50,983 nt of DNA, from positions 1 through 50,983 of the forward strand of contig NZ_RDSR01000026.1 in the NCBI RefSeq assembly GCF_003716325.1, read 5' to 3'. Origin of the DNA: Cryobacterium tepidiphilum (GTDB taxonomy: Bacteria > Actinomycetota > Actinomycetes > Actinomycetales > Microbacteriaceae). The translations under genes were made by a program, and so were the position numbers. Shown in pieces: positions 1-9,626 of the stretch; within the stretch, counting starts at the first letter, position 1, and the number at the start of each line of letters is the position of its first letter. The notes below the pieces were generated by a model, which was not told the origin of the DNA, did not search any database, and worked only from the letters and a program-made list of their open reading frames with translations.

Positions 1-1554
<1,554 letters not shown>

Positions 1555-1688
1555 TACTAATAAGCCGATAATTTGATAACACTTCGTTCGAAACGAAGCT
1601 GCCCGCGTCCACTATGTGGTTCTCGATGTACGGTCGAGAACCGACCAATCAGAAATGATTGCTCGAATCACTTGAATACATCACAAGT
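1555..1688 (+). other. 23S rRNA 3' tail fragment and 23S-5S spacer
   Basis: The piece ctactaataagccgat (1555-1570) resembles the last bases of actinobacterial 23S rRNA. The roughly 3.1 kb body of 23S and the 16S-23S spacer are absent. The spacer that follows has two hairpins of the kind seen around rRNA processing sites: a 7-bp stem at 1582-1588/1592-1598 and a 9-bp stem at 1618-1626/1634-1642. The 23S identity rests on a short match and is an inference. Confidence 0.6.
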
Positions 1689-1806
1689 GTTTCGGCGGCC
1701 ATAGCGAGAGGGAAACGCCCGGTCCCATTCCGAACCCGGAAGCTAAGACTCTCAGCGCCGATGGTACTGCAGGGGGGACCCTGTGGGAGAGTAGGACACC
1801 GCCGGA
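1689..1806 (+). rRNA. 5S ribosomal RNA
   Basis: About 118 nt starting GTTTCGGCGG and ending with the complementary CCGCCGGAC, with internal conserved 5S segments (GGGAAACGCCCGGTCCCATT, CGAACCCGGAAGCTAAG, GCGCCGATGGTACTGC). The terminal complementarity sets both ends to within a few bases. It is the last gene of the rRNA operon and is followed by a strong terminator. Confidence 0.95.
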
Positions 1807-1823
1807 CTTAACTTACGCACCAC

Positions 1824-1857
1824 CAGGAAAGCCACCCCCACCAGGGTGGCTTTCCTG
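1824..1857 (+). terminator. rRNA operon terminator hairpin
   Basis: A perfect 14-bp stem, 1824-1837 pairing with 1844-1857, closes a 6-nt loop (CCACCA) just after 5S. There is no long T run, as is usual for actinobacterial terminators. Confidence 0.85.
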
Positions 1858-1881
1858 CGTTAACCCGGGCATTGGGGTGGG

Positions 1882-2002
1882 GCCGGGACACGGGGTTCGG
1901 CTCCTCAGCTCAGACAATGAAGGGTTCGGCGCCGGCCTCCGCAAGCTCCGGTCGGCCCCCAACCGCTCATAACTCGACACCCCGCCGAACCCCTGTCCCG
2001 GC
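1882..2002. repeat. long imperfect inverted repeat in the 5S-RDD gap
   Basis: Left arm gccgggacacggggttcggc (1882-1901) pairs with right arm 1984-2002 with a single-base deletion, leaving a loop of about 82 nt. The 277-bp gap (1807-2083) holds the terminator and this structure; I see no gene in it. It could be a structured RNA, a palindromic repeat remnant or nothing functional. Confidence 0.5.
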
Positions 2003-2083
2003 GCGCGAGACGAGGGAGCGAGCCGGTCTCTCGGGAGGCGTCAGGTTGGGAACCTTAGGGCGGCGGTGAGGGAGAGGCGCTAT

Positions 2084-2938
2084 CTAGCGGTCGGGGAAGG
2101 CGTGGGGAAGACCGGAGAGGGTGGGGCGAAGCCGCTCCAGGCGCTCGCGCTCGAGGAGGAGCGCGGCGTATTCACGGTCGCGTCGCACGGCCTGCACGGC
2201 GGCGAGGAACAGCTCGGCCGGTGCGTCGGGGAGCGGGGAGACGTACGCCGACACCTCGGCCGCGAGCGCCTGTGCGAGCCGGGTGCGGCTCTCTGCGGTG
2301 AGGTGCGTCGCCTGGCGGAGGAACTGTGCGATGCGTCGCCCGAGGGCGTCGGGGAGCGTGGCCACGTCGGCGGTGTGCGACCAGGCCGTGAGCTGCACGG
2401 GAACGCCGTAGACGGCATCCGCTGCCCCCGCCACACGCTCATGCTGGCTGTAGGTGCCGGCCAGGAGGTCGCCGAGCCGCTTCGACCTGGCGCTCAGCAG
2501 GCCGACGACCGCCGCGAGTCCGCCGAACGTCATGAAGATCTCGAGGACGCCGACCAGGGCGCGGATGACCGAATGGCGGAGGGAGATCGCGCCGCCGTCG
2601 TCGCGGACGATCCGCGCACCGATCGCCAGCTTGCCGAGGGACCGGCCATGGGTGACCGTCTCGACGACGATGGGAACGATGAGGATGGCGACGACGAGCC
2701 CGAACACCGACAGCGCCGCGGAGAGAGCCGGATCGAGCGCGTCGCCGATGAGCCAGGCGATGAGCAGCGCCAGCCCGAGGTAGATGCCGAGGTAGGTGAT
2801 CCAGTCGATGATGGCGCCGGCTGCGCGCAGGATGACGCCCGCCGGGCGCACGTCCAGGGCGACCGCCTCCCCGGTGAGCAGCTCGGCGTCGCCACGGACG
2901 TCGCCCTCGAATACGGCCGTCGGCCGTGCCTGAACCAT
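2084..2938 (-). CDS. RDD family membrane protein
   Basis: A 284-residue protein with an RDD domain in its first half. The typical arginine/aspartate signatures are visible: DVRPAGVILRAAGAIIDW near residue 30, a GRSLGKLAIGARIVRDDG segment near 105, and a charged C-terminal third without membrane spans. RDD proteins are small membrane proteins, some acting as transporters or Na+(K+)/H+ antiporters; the role here is unknown. The ATG at 2938 is chosen because the family normally begins shortly before the RDD domain. It is divergent from the SpoIIM-like gene with only 16 bp between the start codons. RDD genes often accompany SpoIIM and DUF58/MoxR genes in actinobacteria. Confidence 0.85.
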   Translation of the reverse strand: MVQARPTAVFEGDVRGDAELLTGEAVALDVRPAGVILRAAGAIIDWITYLGIYLGLALLIAWLIGDALDPALSAALSVFGLVVAILIVPIVVETVTHGRSLGKLAIGARIVRDDGGAISLRHSVIRALVGVLEIFMTFGGLAAVVGLLSARSKRLGDLLAGTYSQHERVAGAADAVYGVPVQLTAWSHTADVATLPDALGRRIAQFLRQATHLTAESRTRLAQALAAEVSAYVSPLPDAPAELFLAAVQAVRRDREYAALLLERERLERLRPTLSGLPHAFPDR

Positions 2939-2954
2939 GCCACTATTGAACCAG

Positions 2955-3950
2955 ATGGACGTCGACGCATACACTGCTGCGCACCGCGCGGAGTGGGATC
3001 GCCTTGCCGCGCTCGGGGGCAAACGGCACCTGTCGGGCGCCGAGGCCGACGAGCTGATCGAACGGTACCAGTCGGGTGCGGCCCAGCTCTCCGCGATCAA
3101 GACCAGCGCCGGTTCCACCCTCCAGGGCGACCACCTGTCGGTGGCCCTCTCCCGTGCGCGCCTGCGCTTCACCGGTGCCGGGACGAACCTGCTCGCCCAG
3201 CTGCCGCGCTTCTTCATCCTGCAACTGCCGGCCGCGCTGTACCGGCTGCGCTGGCTCACCCTTGCCGTCGCCGTCGTGACCGCACTGGTCGCCACGCTCT
3301 ACGCGGGGTGGGCGCTGAACGATCCGCGAGTTCTTGCGAGCTTCGGAACCGACGCGCAGCTGCGGAAGCTCGCGAACGAGGACTTCGTCAACTACTACTC
3401 CGATAACCCGGCAGCGTCGTTCGCGGGCCAGGTGTGGACCAACAACGCCTGGATCGCTGCCCAGTTCGTCGCGTTCGGCATCGTCGGCGTGTACGTGCCG
3501 TACCTTGTGCTTCAGAACGCCCAGAACCTCGGCGTCAACGCCGCCGTCATGTTCGCCTACGACAAGGGTGATGTGTTCTTCCTCTACATCGCCCCGCACG
3601 GCATGCTCGAACTCACGGCGATCTTCGTCGCGGCCGCGGCCGGGCTCCGCATCTTCTGGGCGTGGATCGCGCCGGGGCCGCGCACCCGCGGCCAGGCCCT
3701 CGCCGAAGACGGGCGCGCGCTGTTCACCGTGGCGATCGGGCTCGTGTTCGTGCTGCTCGCCTCGGGCATCATCGAGGGCTTCGTGACCCCGGCGCCCTGG
3801 CCCTGGCCGGTCAAGATCGGGATCGGCGCGCTCGCCCTCGCCGCGTTCCTCGCCTACATGCTCCTGCTCGGTCGCCGGGCGAGGCGACACGGCGAGACCG
3901 GCGACCTGGGCGAGTTCGAGGCAGGCTCCCGCCGCATCTACGCCGGGTAG
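2955..3950 (+). CDS. SpoIIM (stage II sporulation protein M) family membrane protein
   Basis: 331 residues. A soluble charged N-terminal segment of about 95 residues (MDVDAYTAAHRAEWDRL, typical of the actinobacterial family) is followed by five or so hydrophobic spans between about 100 and 315 and a polar tail. SpoIIM-family proteins occur in non-sporulating actinobacteria beside RDD, MoxR and DUF58 genes, where the function is unknown. The in-frame ATG at 2937 is possible, but the one at 2955 fits the family N-terminus better. It ends 31 bp from the convergent DUF58 gene. Confidence 0.88.
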   Translation: MDVDAYTAAHRAEWDRLAALGGKRHLSGAEADELIERYQSGAAQLSAIKTSAGSTLQGDHLSVALSRARLRFTGAGTNLLAQLPRFFILQLPAALYRLRWLTLAVAVVTALVATLYAGWALNDPRVLASFGTDAQLRKLANEDFVNYYSDNPAASFAGQVWTNNAWIAAQFVAFGIVGVYVPYLVLQNAQNLGVNAAVMFAYDKGDVFFLYIAPHGMLELTAIFVAAAAGLRIFWAWIAPGPRTRGQALAEDGRALFTVAIGLVFVLLASGIIEGFVTPAPWPWPVKIGIGALALAAFLAYMLLLGRRARRHGETGDLGEFEAGSRRIYAG

Positions 3951-3981
3951 CCGAGCCGAGCCGGGAAGGGACAGGACGCGG

Positions 3982-5313
3982 CTAGAGGCGGCCGGCGGCC
4001 TTGAGGGCGATGTAGCGGTCCGCGAGCGCCGGCGGCAGGTCGGCCGGCGAGCCGGTGACCACCTCGGCCCCCTGCCGTCGAATCGCCGCCGACACCCGGG
4101 CGATGTCGAGCATCGCGCGCTCCGCCGCCGCGGCCCGGTACACCTCGTCGAGGCTGCTCCGCTCGCCGGCCGCCCGCGAGAGCTCCGGGTCGGTGACGGA
4201 TGCCACGAGCACGGTGTGCCGGGCCGTCAGCTGTGGCAGCACCGACAGCAGCGCGGCCGACGCGCCTGGCGCATCCACCGGGGTGACCAGCACCACGAGC
4301 GCCCGCTGGCTGGTGAGCGCACGCACCTGCGCGGGCACCGCCGTCCAGTCCGTTTCGATCAGCTCGGGCTCGATGAGCGCCATCGCGTCCACCATGCGTG
4401 CGAGCAGCTCGGCGCCTTGCGCTCCGTGCACGCGCCCGCGCACTCGGCGGTCGTAGGCGAGGAAGTCGACGTGGTCGCCGGCGCGCGACGCCAGCGCGGC
4501 CAGCAGCAGCGAGGCCTCGAACGCGGTGTCGAGGCGGGGCTCGTCGTCCACCCGGGCAGCGGATGTGCGCCCAGAGTCCACGACGACGACCACCCGTCGG
4601 TCCCGCTCCGGCCGCCAGGTGCGCACCATGACACGCTGTCCCGGGTTGTCGGCCGACCCGTTGTGCCTGGCCGTCGCCCGCCAGTCGATGGAGCGCACAT
4701 CGTCGCCGCGCACGTATTCCCGCAGCGAGTCGAACTCGGTGCCCTGCCCGCGCACCAGCGTGCTGGTCCGCCCGTCGAGCTCCTTCAGGCGGGCGATGCG
4801 CGACGGCAGGTGCTTGCGCGCGTGGAACGGCGGCAGCACGCGGATGTGTCCGGGCGCGTGCAGGGTCGCCTGCCGCGCCCACAGCCGGAGCGGGCCGAAC
4901 GAGCGCACCGTCACCTCCGCCACCCGCCGCTCGCCGCGCCGGCTCGGCGTGAGCTGGAGCGTGACGCCTCGCCGTTCACCGGCCGGGATGTCGACCGCGC
5001 TGCGGTTGTCACCGGCACCGGCCGAGGGCTGCCAGGCATCGCGCACGATCCCGCGCAGCCGCCGGGAGCCGGAATTCGTGAGGAACAGCTCGCTCGCCAC
5101 CGATTCGCCGAGCCGCACCCGCGCCGGAAGCAGGCGCTCGAGCACCAGGCGCCGGGGCGATGCGGCGAGCACCAGGTCCACGAGGCCGAGGATGACGGCG
5201 AGCAGCACCCACAGCCCCAGCGCCACGGCGGCGCCGAGCGTCGTGCCGCCGAACAGGATCACCGGCACCAGCCCGAGCCCGAGGAGCGCGGCGAAGCGCC
5301 CGGTGAGGGCCAT
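3982..5313 (-). CDS. DUF58 domain-containing protein
   Basis: 443 residues. Two N-terminal membrane spans (about 8-55) precede a beta-rich region and the DUF58 core, marked by GTEFDSLREYVRGDDVRSID followed by W near residue 190 and a von Willebrand A-like fold with VVVVVDSGRTSA (a degenerate MIDAS DxSxS) near 245. DUF58 proteins are the usual partners of MoxR AAA+ ATPases. It lies 97 bp downstream of moxR on the same strand, and the gap holds a hairpin. Probably the last gene of the operon that begins at 9495. Confidence 0.92.
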   Translation of the reverse strand: MALTGRFAALLGLGLVPVILFGGTTLGAAVALGLWVLLAVILGLVDLVLAASPRRLVLERLLPARVRLGESVASELFLTNSGSRRLRGIVRDAWQPSAGAGDNRSAVDIPAGERRGVTLQLTPSRRGERRVAEVTVRSFGPLRLWARQATLHAPGHIRVLPPFHARKHLPSRIARLKELDGRTSTLVRGQGTEFDSLREYVRGDDVRSIDWRATARHNGSADNPGQRVMVRTWRPERDRRVVVVVDSGRTSAARVDDEPRLDTAFEASLLLAALASRAGDHVDFLAYDRRVRGRVHGAQGAELLARMVDAMALIEPELIETDWTAVPAQVRALTSQRALVVLVTPVDAPGASAALLSVLPQLTARHTVLVASVTDPELSRAAGERSSLDEVYRAAAAERAMLDIARVSAAIRRQGAEVVTGSPADLPPALADRYIALKAAGRL

Positions 5314-5333
5314 CAGTGACCCGTCACCACGGC

Positions 5334-5388
5334 GAGGGGTCGCAAATCGATGTTCCCGGGCGCGACGAGGGTCGATATGCGACCCCTC
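5334..5388. repeat. inverted repeat between moxR and DUF58 genes
   Basis: gaggggtcgcaaatcga (5334-5350) pairs with tcgatatgcgacccctc (5372-5388) with one mismatch around a 21-nt loop containing CCCGGG. It fills most of the 97-bp gap between two genes that should be cotranscribed, so it could tune expression of the downstream gene or be an inserted palindromic element. Confidence 0.7.
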
Positions 5389-5410
5389 ACGGCGGTGGGG
5401 CGGCTCGGCG

Positions 5411-6382
5411 TCACAGCGGCACCTGCACCTGCTGCAGGATCGAGCGCAGGATGGTGTCCACCGACACCCCCTCCAGCTCGGCCTCCGGCCGCAACTGGAT
5501 GCGATGCCGCCACACGGGCACCACCATGGCCTGCACGTGGTCGGGCGTGATGGCGTCGTAGCCCGACAGCCACGCCCACGCCTTGGCGGCGGCGAGCAGC
5601 GCGGTGGTTCCGCGCGGGCTCACGCCGAGCTTCACCGACGGGCTCTGCCGCGTTGCGCGGGCCAGGTCGACGACGTACGCAAGCACATCCGCGCTGGCCC
5701 CGACGGATGCCGCGGCGGCCTGAGCCGCGTGGAGATCGGCCGCGCCGAGCACGGCCTGCACCCCCGCGCCTGCGAGATCCCTCGGGTTGAAGCCGGCGGC
5801 GTGCCGCCGGAGCACCTCGATCTCCGACTCCCGCTCGGGGACGTCGAGCACCAGGTTCAGCAGGAACCGGTCGAGCTGCGCCTCGGGCAGCGTGTAGGTG
5901 CCCTCGTACTCAATGGGGTTCATGGTGGCCGCGACGATGAACGGCTCGGGCAGTAGCAGCGAGACGCCGTCGACGCTGACCTGCCGCTCCTCCATCGCCT
6001 CCAGCAGCGCCGACTGCGTCTTCGGCGGCGTGCGGTTGATCTCGTCGGCGAGCAGCAGGTTCGTGAACACCGGCCCGCGGCGGAACTCGAACTCCCCGGA
6101 CGCCGCGTCGTAGACGAGCGACCCGGTCACGTCGCCGGGCATGAGGTCGGGTGTGAACTGCACGCGCTTGGTGTCGAGGCTGAGCGCGTGGCTGAGCGAG
6201 CGCACCAGGAGGGTCTTCGCGACGCCGGGCACGCCCTCGAGCAGAACGTGCCCGCGGGCCAGCAGGGCGATGATCAACCCGGTGACGGCTCCCTCCTGCC
6301 CCACGACCGCCTTGCCGACTTCACTGCGCACCCGGGCCAGGGACTCGCGGAGGGCATCGACGGGCGGGGCTTGGGCAGTCAT
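5411..6382 (-). CDS. MoxR family AAA+ ATPase
   Basis: 323 residues. Walker A GVPGVAKT at 50-57, Walker B LLLADEIN around 109-116, and the sensor/arginine-finger region with ATMNPIEYEGTYTLPEAQLD are all intact; the C-terminal AAA_lid_2 follows. MoxR ATPases act as chaperones for metal insertion, complex maturation or envelope functions, working with VWA/DUF58 partners such as the downstream gene. The ATG at 6382 gives the usual MoxR N-terminus; a longer frame exists but would overlap the preceding gene. Only 4 bp separate it from the DUF4350 gene upstream. Confidence 0.95.
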   Translation of the reverse strand: MTAQAPPVDALRESLARVRSEVGKAVVGQEGAVTGLIIALLARGHVLLEGVPGVAKTLLVRSLSHALSLDTKRVQFTPDLMPGDVTGSLVYDAASGEFEFRRGPVFTNLLLADEINRTPPKTQSALLEAMEERQVSVDGVSLLLPEPFIVAATMNPIEYEGTYTLPEAQLDRFLLNLVLDVPERESEIEVLRRHAAGFNPRDLAGAGVQAVLGAADLHAAQAAAASVGASADVLAYVVDLARATRQSPSVKLGVSPRGTTALLAAAKAWAWLSGYDAITPDHVQAMVVPVWRHRIQLRPEAELEGVSVDTILRSILQQVQVPL

Positions 6383-6386
6383 GACT

Positions 6387-7679
6387 TCATTCTTCCGTGT
6401 CAGGGCGGTTCGGCGCACCCGGTGGGCCGGCGGATGCGTCCCCCCGTCCGGGTTCCAGGCGGCGCTTCACGTCGCGCTCCAGCTCCGCCAGTCGGTCGGA
6501 CAACCGCACCACGTCGCGATCGCCCGCCGGGACGGCGTCGACGAGGATCGCGCGCACGTCCGGCAGCGGTCGTGCGCACACCGCCGCCACCTGCACGGCG
6601 ACCTCGTCGACCGTGGCGGTGCGTGGCAGGCCCAGCCGGTTCGCCAGTCGGCTGACCGAGCCGACCCGGAGGGTGTCGACCGCCCGAAGACGAGCGGAGC
6701 TGCGCGCATACAGCCGGCCGCGCCCCTCCATGGTCTCCCCTGCCTTGACGGTGACCGGCAGGTTCTCGGCCACGAGCGGCCCGAAGCGCCGGCCGCGCCA
6801 CACCGCGGCGGCCAGCGCCACGAGCGCGAGCAGCACGAGAGCCGGTGTCACCCAGCCGGGCGTCAGCTCGCCGATCGACGGCGGCCCCGGGTCCACGACG
6901 TCCGCCAGGGTCGGCAGGTACCAGATCAGGGTGTCCGATGCGCCGAGCAGGCCGAGCGCGAGGGCCGCGTTGCCTTCCGCGGTGATGTGCCCGTTCTGGA
7001 AGACCTCGGCCGGGGCGACGAAGGTGAGCATCCCCGCATCCGTTGCCTGGGTCACGACGGAGAACGTGCCGTCCCCTCCGGGGAAGCATCCCGTGCGGGT
7101 GACGTCGCCGGGCGCGTCACCGGGCCGCAGGGTGTCGCCCCCGGAGGAGAGGGTGCCCGCGCGTCGGGCGGCCGGCAGGTCGCAGCGCGCCTCGAGCGGA
7201 TCGGCCGATGAGACCCCGCCGAAGCCCATGCCGGGGGCGAGGGTGTGCAAGGTCAGGAAGTCGGGGGCCGCGATCACGGTGCGCGGGGCAAGGCGCGCCA
7301 GGTCGCGCAGCTGGCCGGCGGTGAGGTACCCGTTCGCGTCGTACGAGAACAGGGTCGGGTCAGCGGATGCCGCGGCCGCGTCCTCCGCTTCGGTCAGCGT
7401 GTCGGCGACGATCACCCGCACGCCCTGCTCCCGGAGCACCTCCGCCAGCGCCCGGCTTCCGGCGGGCGTCGAGCTCTTCGCGGACAGCGCCGGTTGCAGG
7501 GAGGCGCCCGCCCCGGCGACGTAGGCGGCGATGACCGCGACGACGAGGGCAATGAGTCCGGCGACCACCCAGAATCTGGCCGCCCGGCCGGCGCCGCGCA
7601 GCGTCGGAGTGAGCGCCGGCGCCTCCCGGGCGGTCTCGGCCGCCGCCCGCGCCCGGGCGGCGGTGCCCGGCGGGGTCAC
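6387..7679 (-). CDS. DUF4350 domain-containing membrane protein
   Basis: 430 residues with a cytosolic N-terminus, one span at about 36-58, an extracytoplasmic domain resembling DUF4350 (SSTPAGSRALAEVLREQGV near 70), a second span near 280-297 and a C-terminal cytoplasmic tail. DUF4350 proteins are recurrent members of MoxR/DUF58/DUF4129 operons; the domain resembles ThuA/GATase-like folds, but activity is not established. Overlaps the DUF4129 gene by 4 bp, which supports translational coupling. Confidence 0.85.
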   Translation of the reverse strand: MTPPGTAARARAAAETAREAPALTPTLRGAGRAARFWVVAGLIALVVAVIAAYVAGAGASLQPALSAKSSTPAGSRALAEVLREQGVRVIVADTLTEAEDAAAASADPTLFSYDANGYLTAGQLRDLARLAPRTVIAAPDFLTLHTLAPGMGFGGVSSADPLEARCDLPAARRAGTLSSGGDTLRPGDAPGDVTRTGCFPGGDGTFSVVTQATDAGMLTFVAPAEVFQNGHITAEGNAALALGLLGASDTLIWYLPTLADVVDPGPPSIGELTPGWVTPALVLLALVALAAAVWRGRRFGPLVAENLPVTVKAGETMEGRGRLYARSSARLRAVDTLRVGSVSRLANRLGLPRTATVDEVAVQVAAVCARPLPDVRAILVDAVPAGDRDVVRLSDRLAELERDVKRRLEPGRGDASAGPPGAPNRPDTEE

Positions 7680-8359
7680 TGGGCCACCGCACTGAGCGCG
7701 GGGGCACCGTGGCGGACATCGTGCTCGAGTGCGGCCAGGGCGAGGTAACCCTGCTCCGTGCCGGGGCGGTTCAGGTAGCGCACCTCGTCGAACCCGACGG
7801 CGGCCGACGCGAGGCGCTCACGCTGGGCGGGAAAGGCATCCGTCGCCCGCGCTGCCACCTCGCGTGCGGTCATCCCGGGCGTCAGCGTGAGTACGGTGCG
7901 CTCGGCCAGGCCCCGGGCGAGCGCCCGGAACATCTCCTCGCAGGCCGGGGACCAGTCCCCGCGCCCCGCGGCTGCCTGCGCGGCGGCACGCATGTCGGCG
8001 GCCGTTCGCCGGTCGTCCTCGTGGAAGAGCCCCTCATCGGCCAGGCGACTGCGCCGGTTCCAGCGCGGCAGCCCGAAGACGAGCACCGCCACCGCGAGGG
8101 CGCCGAGCACGACGACCGTCACGACAACGGGTAGCCAGCCGGTGAGACCGTCACCGCCGGGCAGGGTGAGCGAGGTGATCCAGTCGAAGAACGCCTGCGA
8201 CAGCCGGTCGAACCAGGTCGGCTTCGCCGCCTGGTACGGCGCCTTGGCGAGCTCATTGCGCAACCATTCCCGGGCATCGGGAGCGGTCGGGTCGACCGGC
8301 ACGTCGGCGAGGATCGGGCCTGCCGAGGCACCGAACCAGCCGACGATGGACGTGCTCAC
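7676..8359 (-). CDS. DUF4129 domain-containing protein
   Basis: 227 residues from a GTG start at 8359 that overlaps the stop of the upstream gene by 4 bp. A short N-terminal part is followed by a single membrane span at about 75-97 and the cytoplasmic DUF4129 domain at about 125-210 (the RALARGLAERTVL and GMTAREVA segments). DUF4129 domains are often fused to transglutaminase-like proteins elsewhere; here the domain is alone. Frames that extend further upstream run antisense-like through the neighbouring gene and are rejected. Confidence 0.87.
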   Translation of the reverse strand: MSTSIVGWFGASAGPILADVPVDPTAPDAREWLRNELAKAPYQAAKPTWFDRLSQAFFDWITSLTLPGGDGLTGWLPVVVTVVVLGALAVAVLVFGLPRWNRRSRLADEGLFHEDDRRTAADMRAAAQAAAGRGDWSPACEEMFRALARGLAERTVLTLTPGMTAREVAARATDAFPAQRERLASAAVGFDEVRYLNRPGTEQGYLALAALEHDVRHGAPALSAVAQ

Positions 8360-9495
8360 GTCAGGTACGGGTTGGGAACGGTTGTCTCGGCGCCCGTGCG
8401 GAACGACGCGGACTCGACGAAGCGCGCCAGCTCCAGGTCGAGGCCCTCCTTCCGCATCCGCAGGTCGATGTAGATCAGCGCCGTCGTCGCGGACTGCACC
8501 ACCGCGGCGATGGCGCCCATGATGAGCGCGACGAACAGGATGAGGACGTAGAGGATGATCGACGGCAGGTAGGAGTCCAGCGCCGCGTTCGGGTCGACCA
8601 GCGAGACGGCGAACCCGAACAGCAGCGACAGCGGCGTCGTGACGATCTGCGAGATGACGTTGACGATCACCGCGACCAGGAACTGCACGCCGAGCGTGCG
8701 CCAGAAATACCCGATGGTCAGCGACCACGACCGGCGCGCAGCCGGCCCGATCCCCAGCCGCTCGAGCACGATCAGGCTCGGCACGAGCGACAACCGGGTG
8801 AACAGCCAGGCGCCGAGCACGAGGAGGCCGATGACAGCCAGCACGCCGACGACGATTGCGACGACCTGCCACGCACCGCCGAGGACCACCAGGACCGCGA
8901 CGACCCCGGCGGCGACCGCGACGGCGACGACCAAGGCTAGCGTGAGCAGCAGCGTCCACAGCACCAGCGTCCACAACCGGCCGCGGGCGCTCCGCCACAG
9001 CCCGCGCAAAGTGAGCTTCTCGCCGAGCGTGGACCTGGCCACCTCGACCACGATGATGCCCTGCAGCAGCGCGGCGCCGATGATGGAGAGTGCGATGGGC
9101 ACCAGGGCGGACAGGATGATCGCCGCGATGGACCCGGCCTCGAGCGTGTCGCGCTGGTCGTCGGGCGCGTTGGCGAGACGACCGAGCACGACGAACGTCA
9201 CCACGCCGACGACCACGAGTGTGGAGAGCATGACCGCCCCCTGCACGAGCAGCGCGCTGCCGAACGTGGCCTTCGGATTGCGGCGCAGCACCTGGAACGG
9301 CGCCCACAGCAGGGTGCCGAAGCCGAGGGGCCGCAGCGGAATCAGGCCCGGTTTGGGCGGTGGCGCCCACGCTCCCGGCGCCCCGGGAACAGGGGCGGGT
9401 GGCGGGGTGGGGGCGGCGTACTCGCCGTACCGAGGCGTGCCGCGGCCCGCCTCCGGGTCGCCGCCGGGCGGCTGCCAGTTCTGCGCGTCGGTCAC
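8356..9495 (-). CDS. glycerophosphoryl diester phosphodiesterase-type membrane domain protein
   Basis: 379 residues from the GTG at 9495. A Pro/Gly-rich cytosolic N-terminus of about 50 residues is followed by six or more long hydrophobic spans, with the pattern of the GPDPase_memb domain (APFQVLRRNPKATFG, and RRSWSLTIGYFWRTLGVQF later). No phosphodiesterase catalytic domain is present, so the name describes the membrane domain only. It is the first gene of the minus-strand operon ending with DUF58 and is divergent from mtrA across 131 bp. Confidence 0.82.
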   Translation of the reverse strand: MTDAQNWQPPGGDPEAGRGTPRYGEYAAPTPPPAPVPGAPGAWAPPPKPGLIPLRPLGFGTLLWAPFQVLRRNPKATFGSALLVQGAVMLSTLVVVGVVTFVVLGRLANAPDDQRDTLEAGSIAAIILSALVPIALSIIGAALLQGIIVVEVARSTLGEKLTLRGLWRSARGRLWTLVLWTLLLTLALVVAVAVAAGVVAVLVVLGGAWQVVAIVVGVLAVIGLLVLGAWLFTRLSLVPSLIVLERLGIGPAARRSWSLTIGYFWRTLGVQFLVAVIVNVISQIVTTPLSLLFGFAVSLVDPNAALDSYLPSIILYVLILFVALIMGAIAAVVQSATTALIYIDLRMRKEGLDLELARFVESASFRTGAETTVPNPYLT

Positions 9496-9560
9496 GTCCC
9501 CATGCTGGCATAGGAAAGCCCCCGACTCACGCCTGAAGGCGACTGACCGGCACACTCGAC

Positions 9561-9566
9561 TAGTCT
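9561..9566 (+). promoter_or_regulatory. candidate -10 element of mtrA
   Basis: TAGTCT, fitting the TANNNT pattern seen before several genes here. A start near 9573 would give mtrA a leader of about 53 nt. No good -35 box is visible. Confidence 0.4.
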
Positions 9567-9626
9567 TGTGCCCAACATTGCAGCACTCATCGACGAAATC
9601 GCTGGTGAGATAAGCGGAAACGGACT

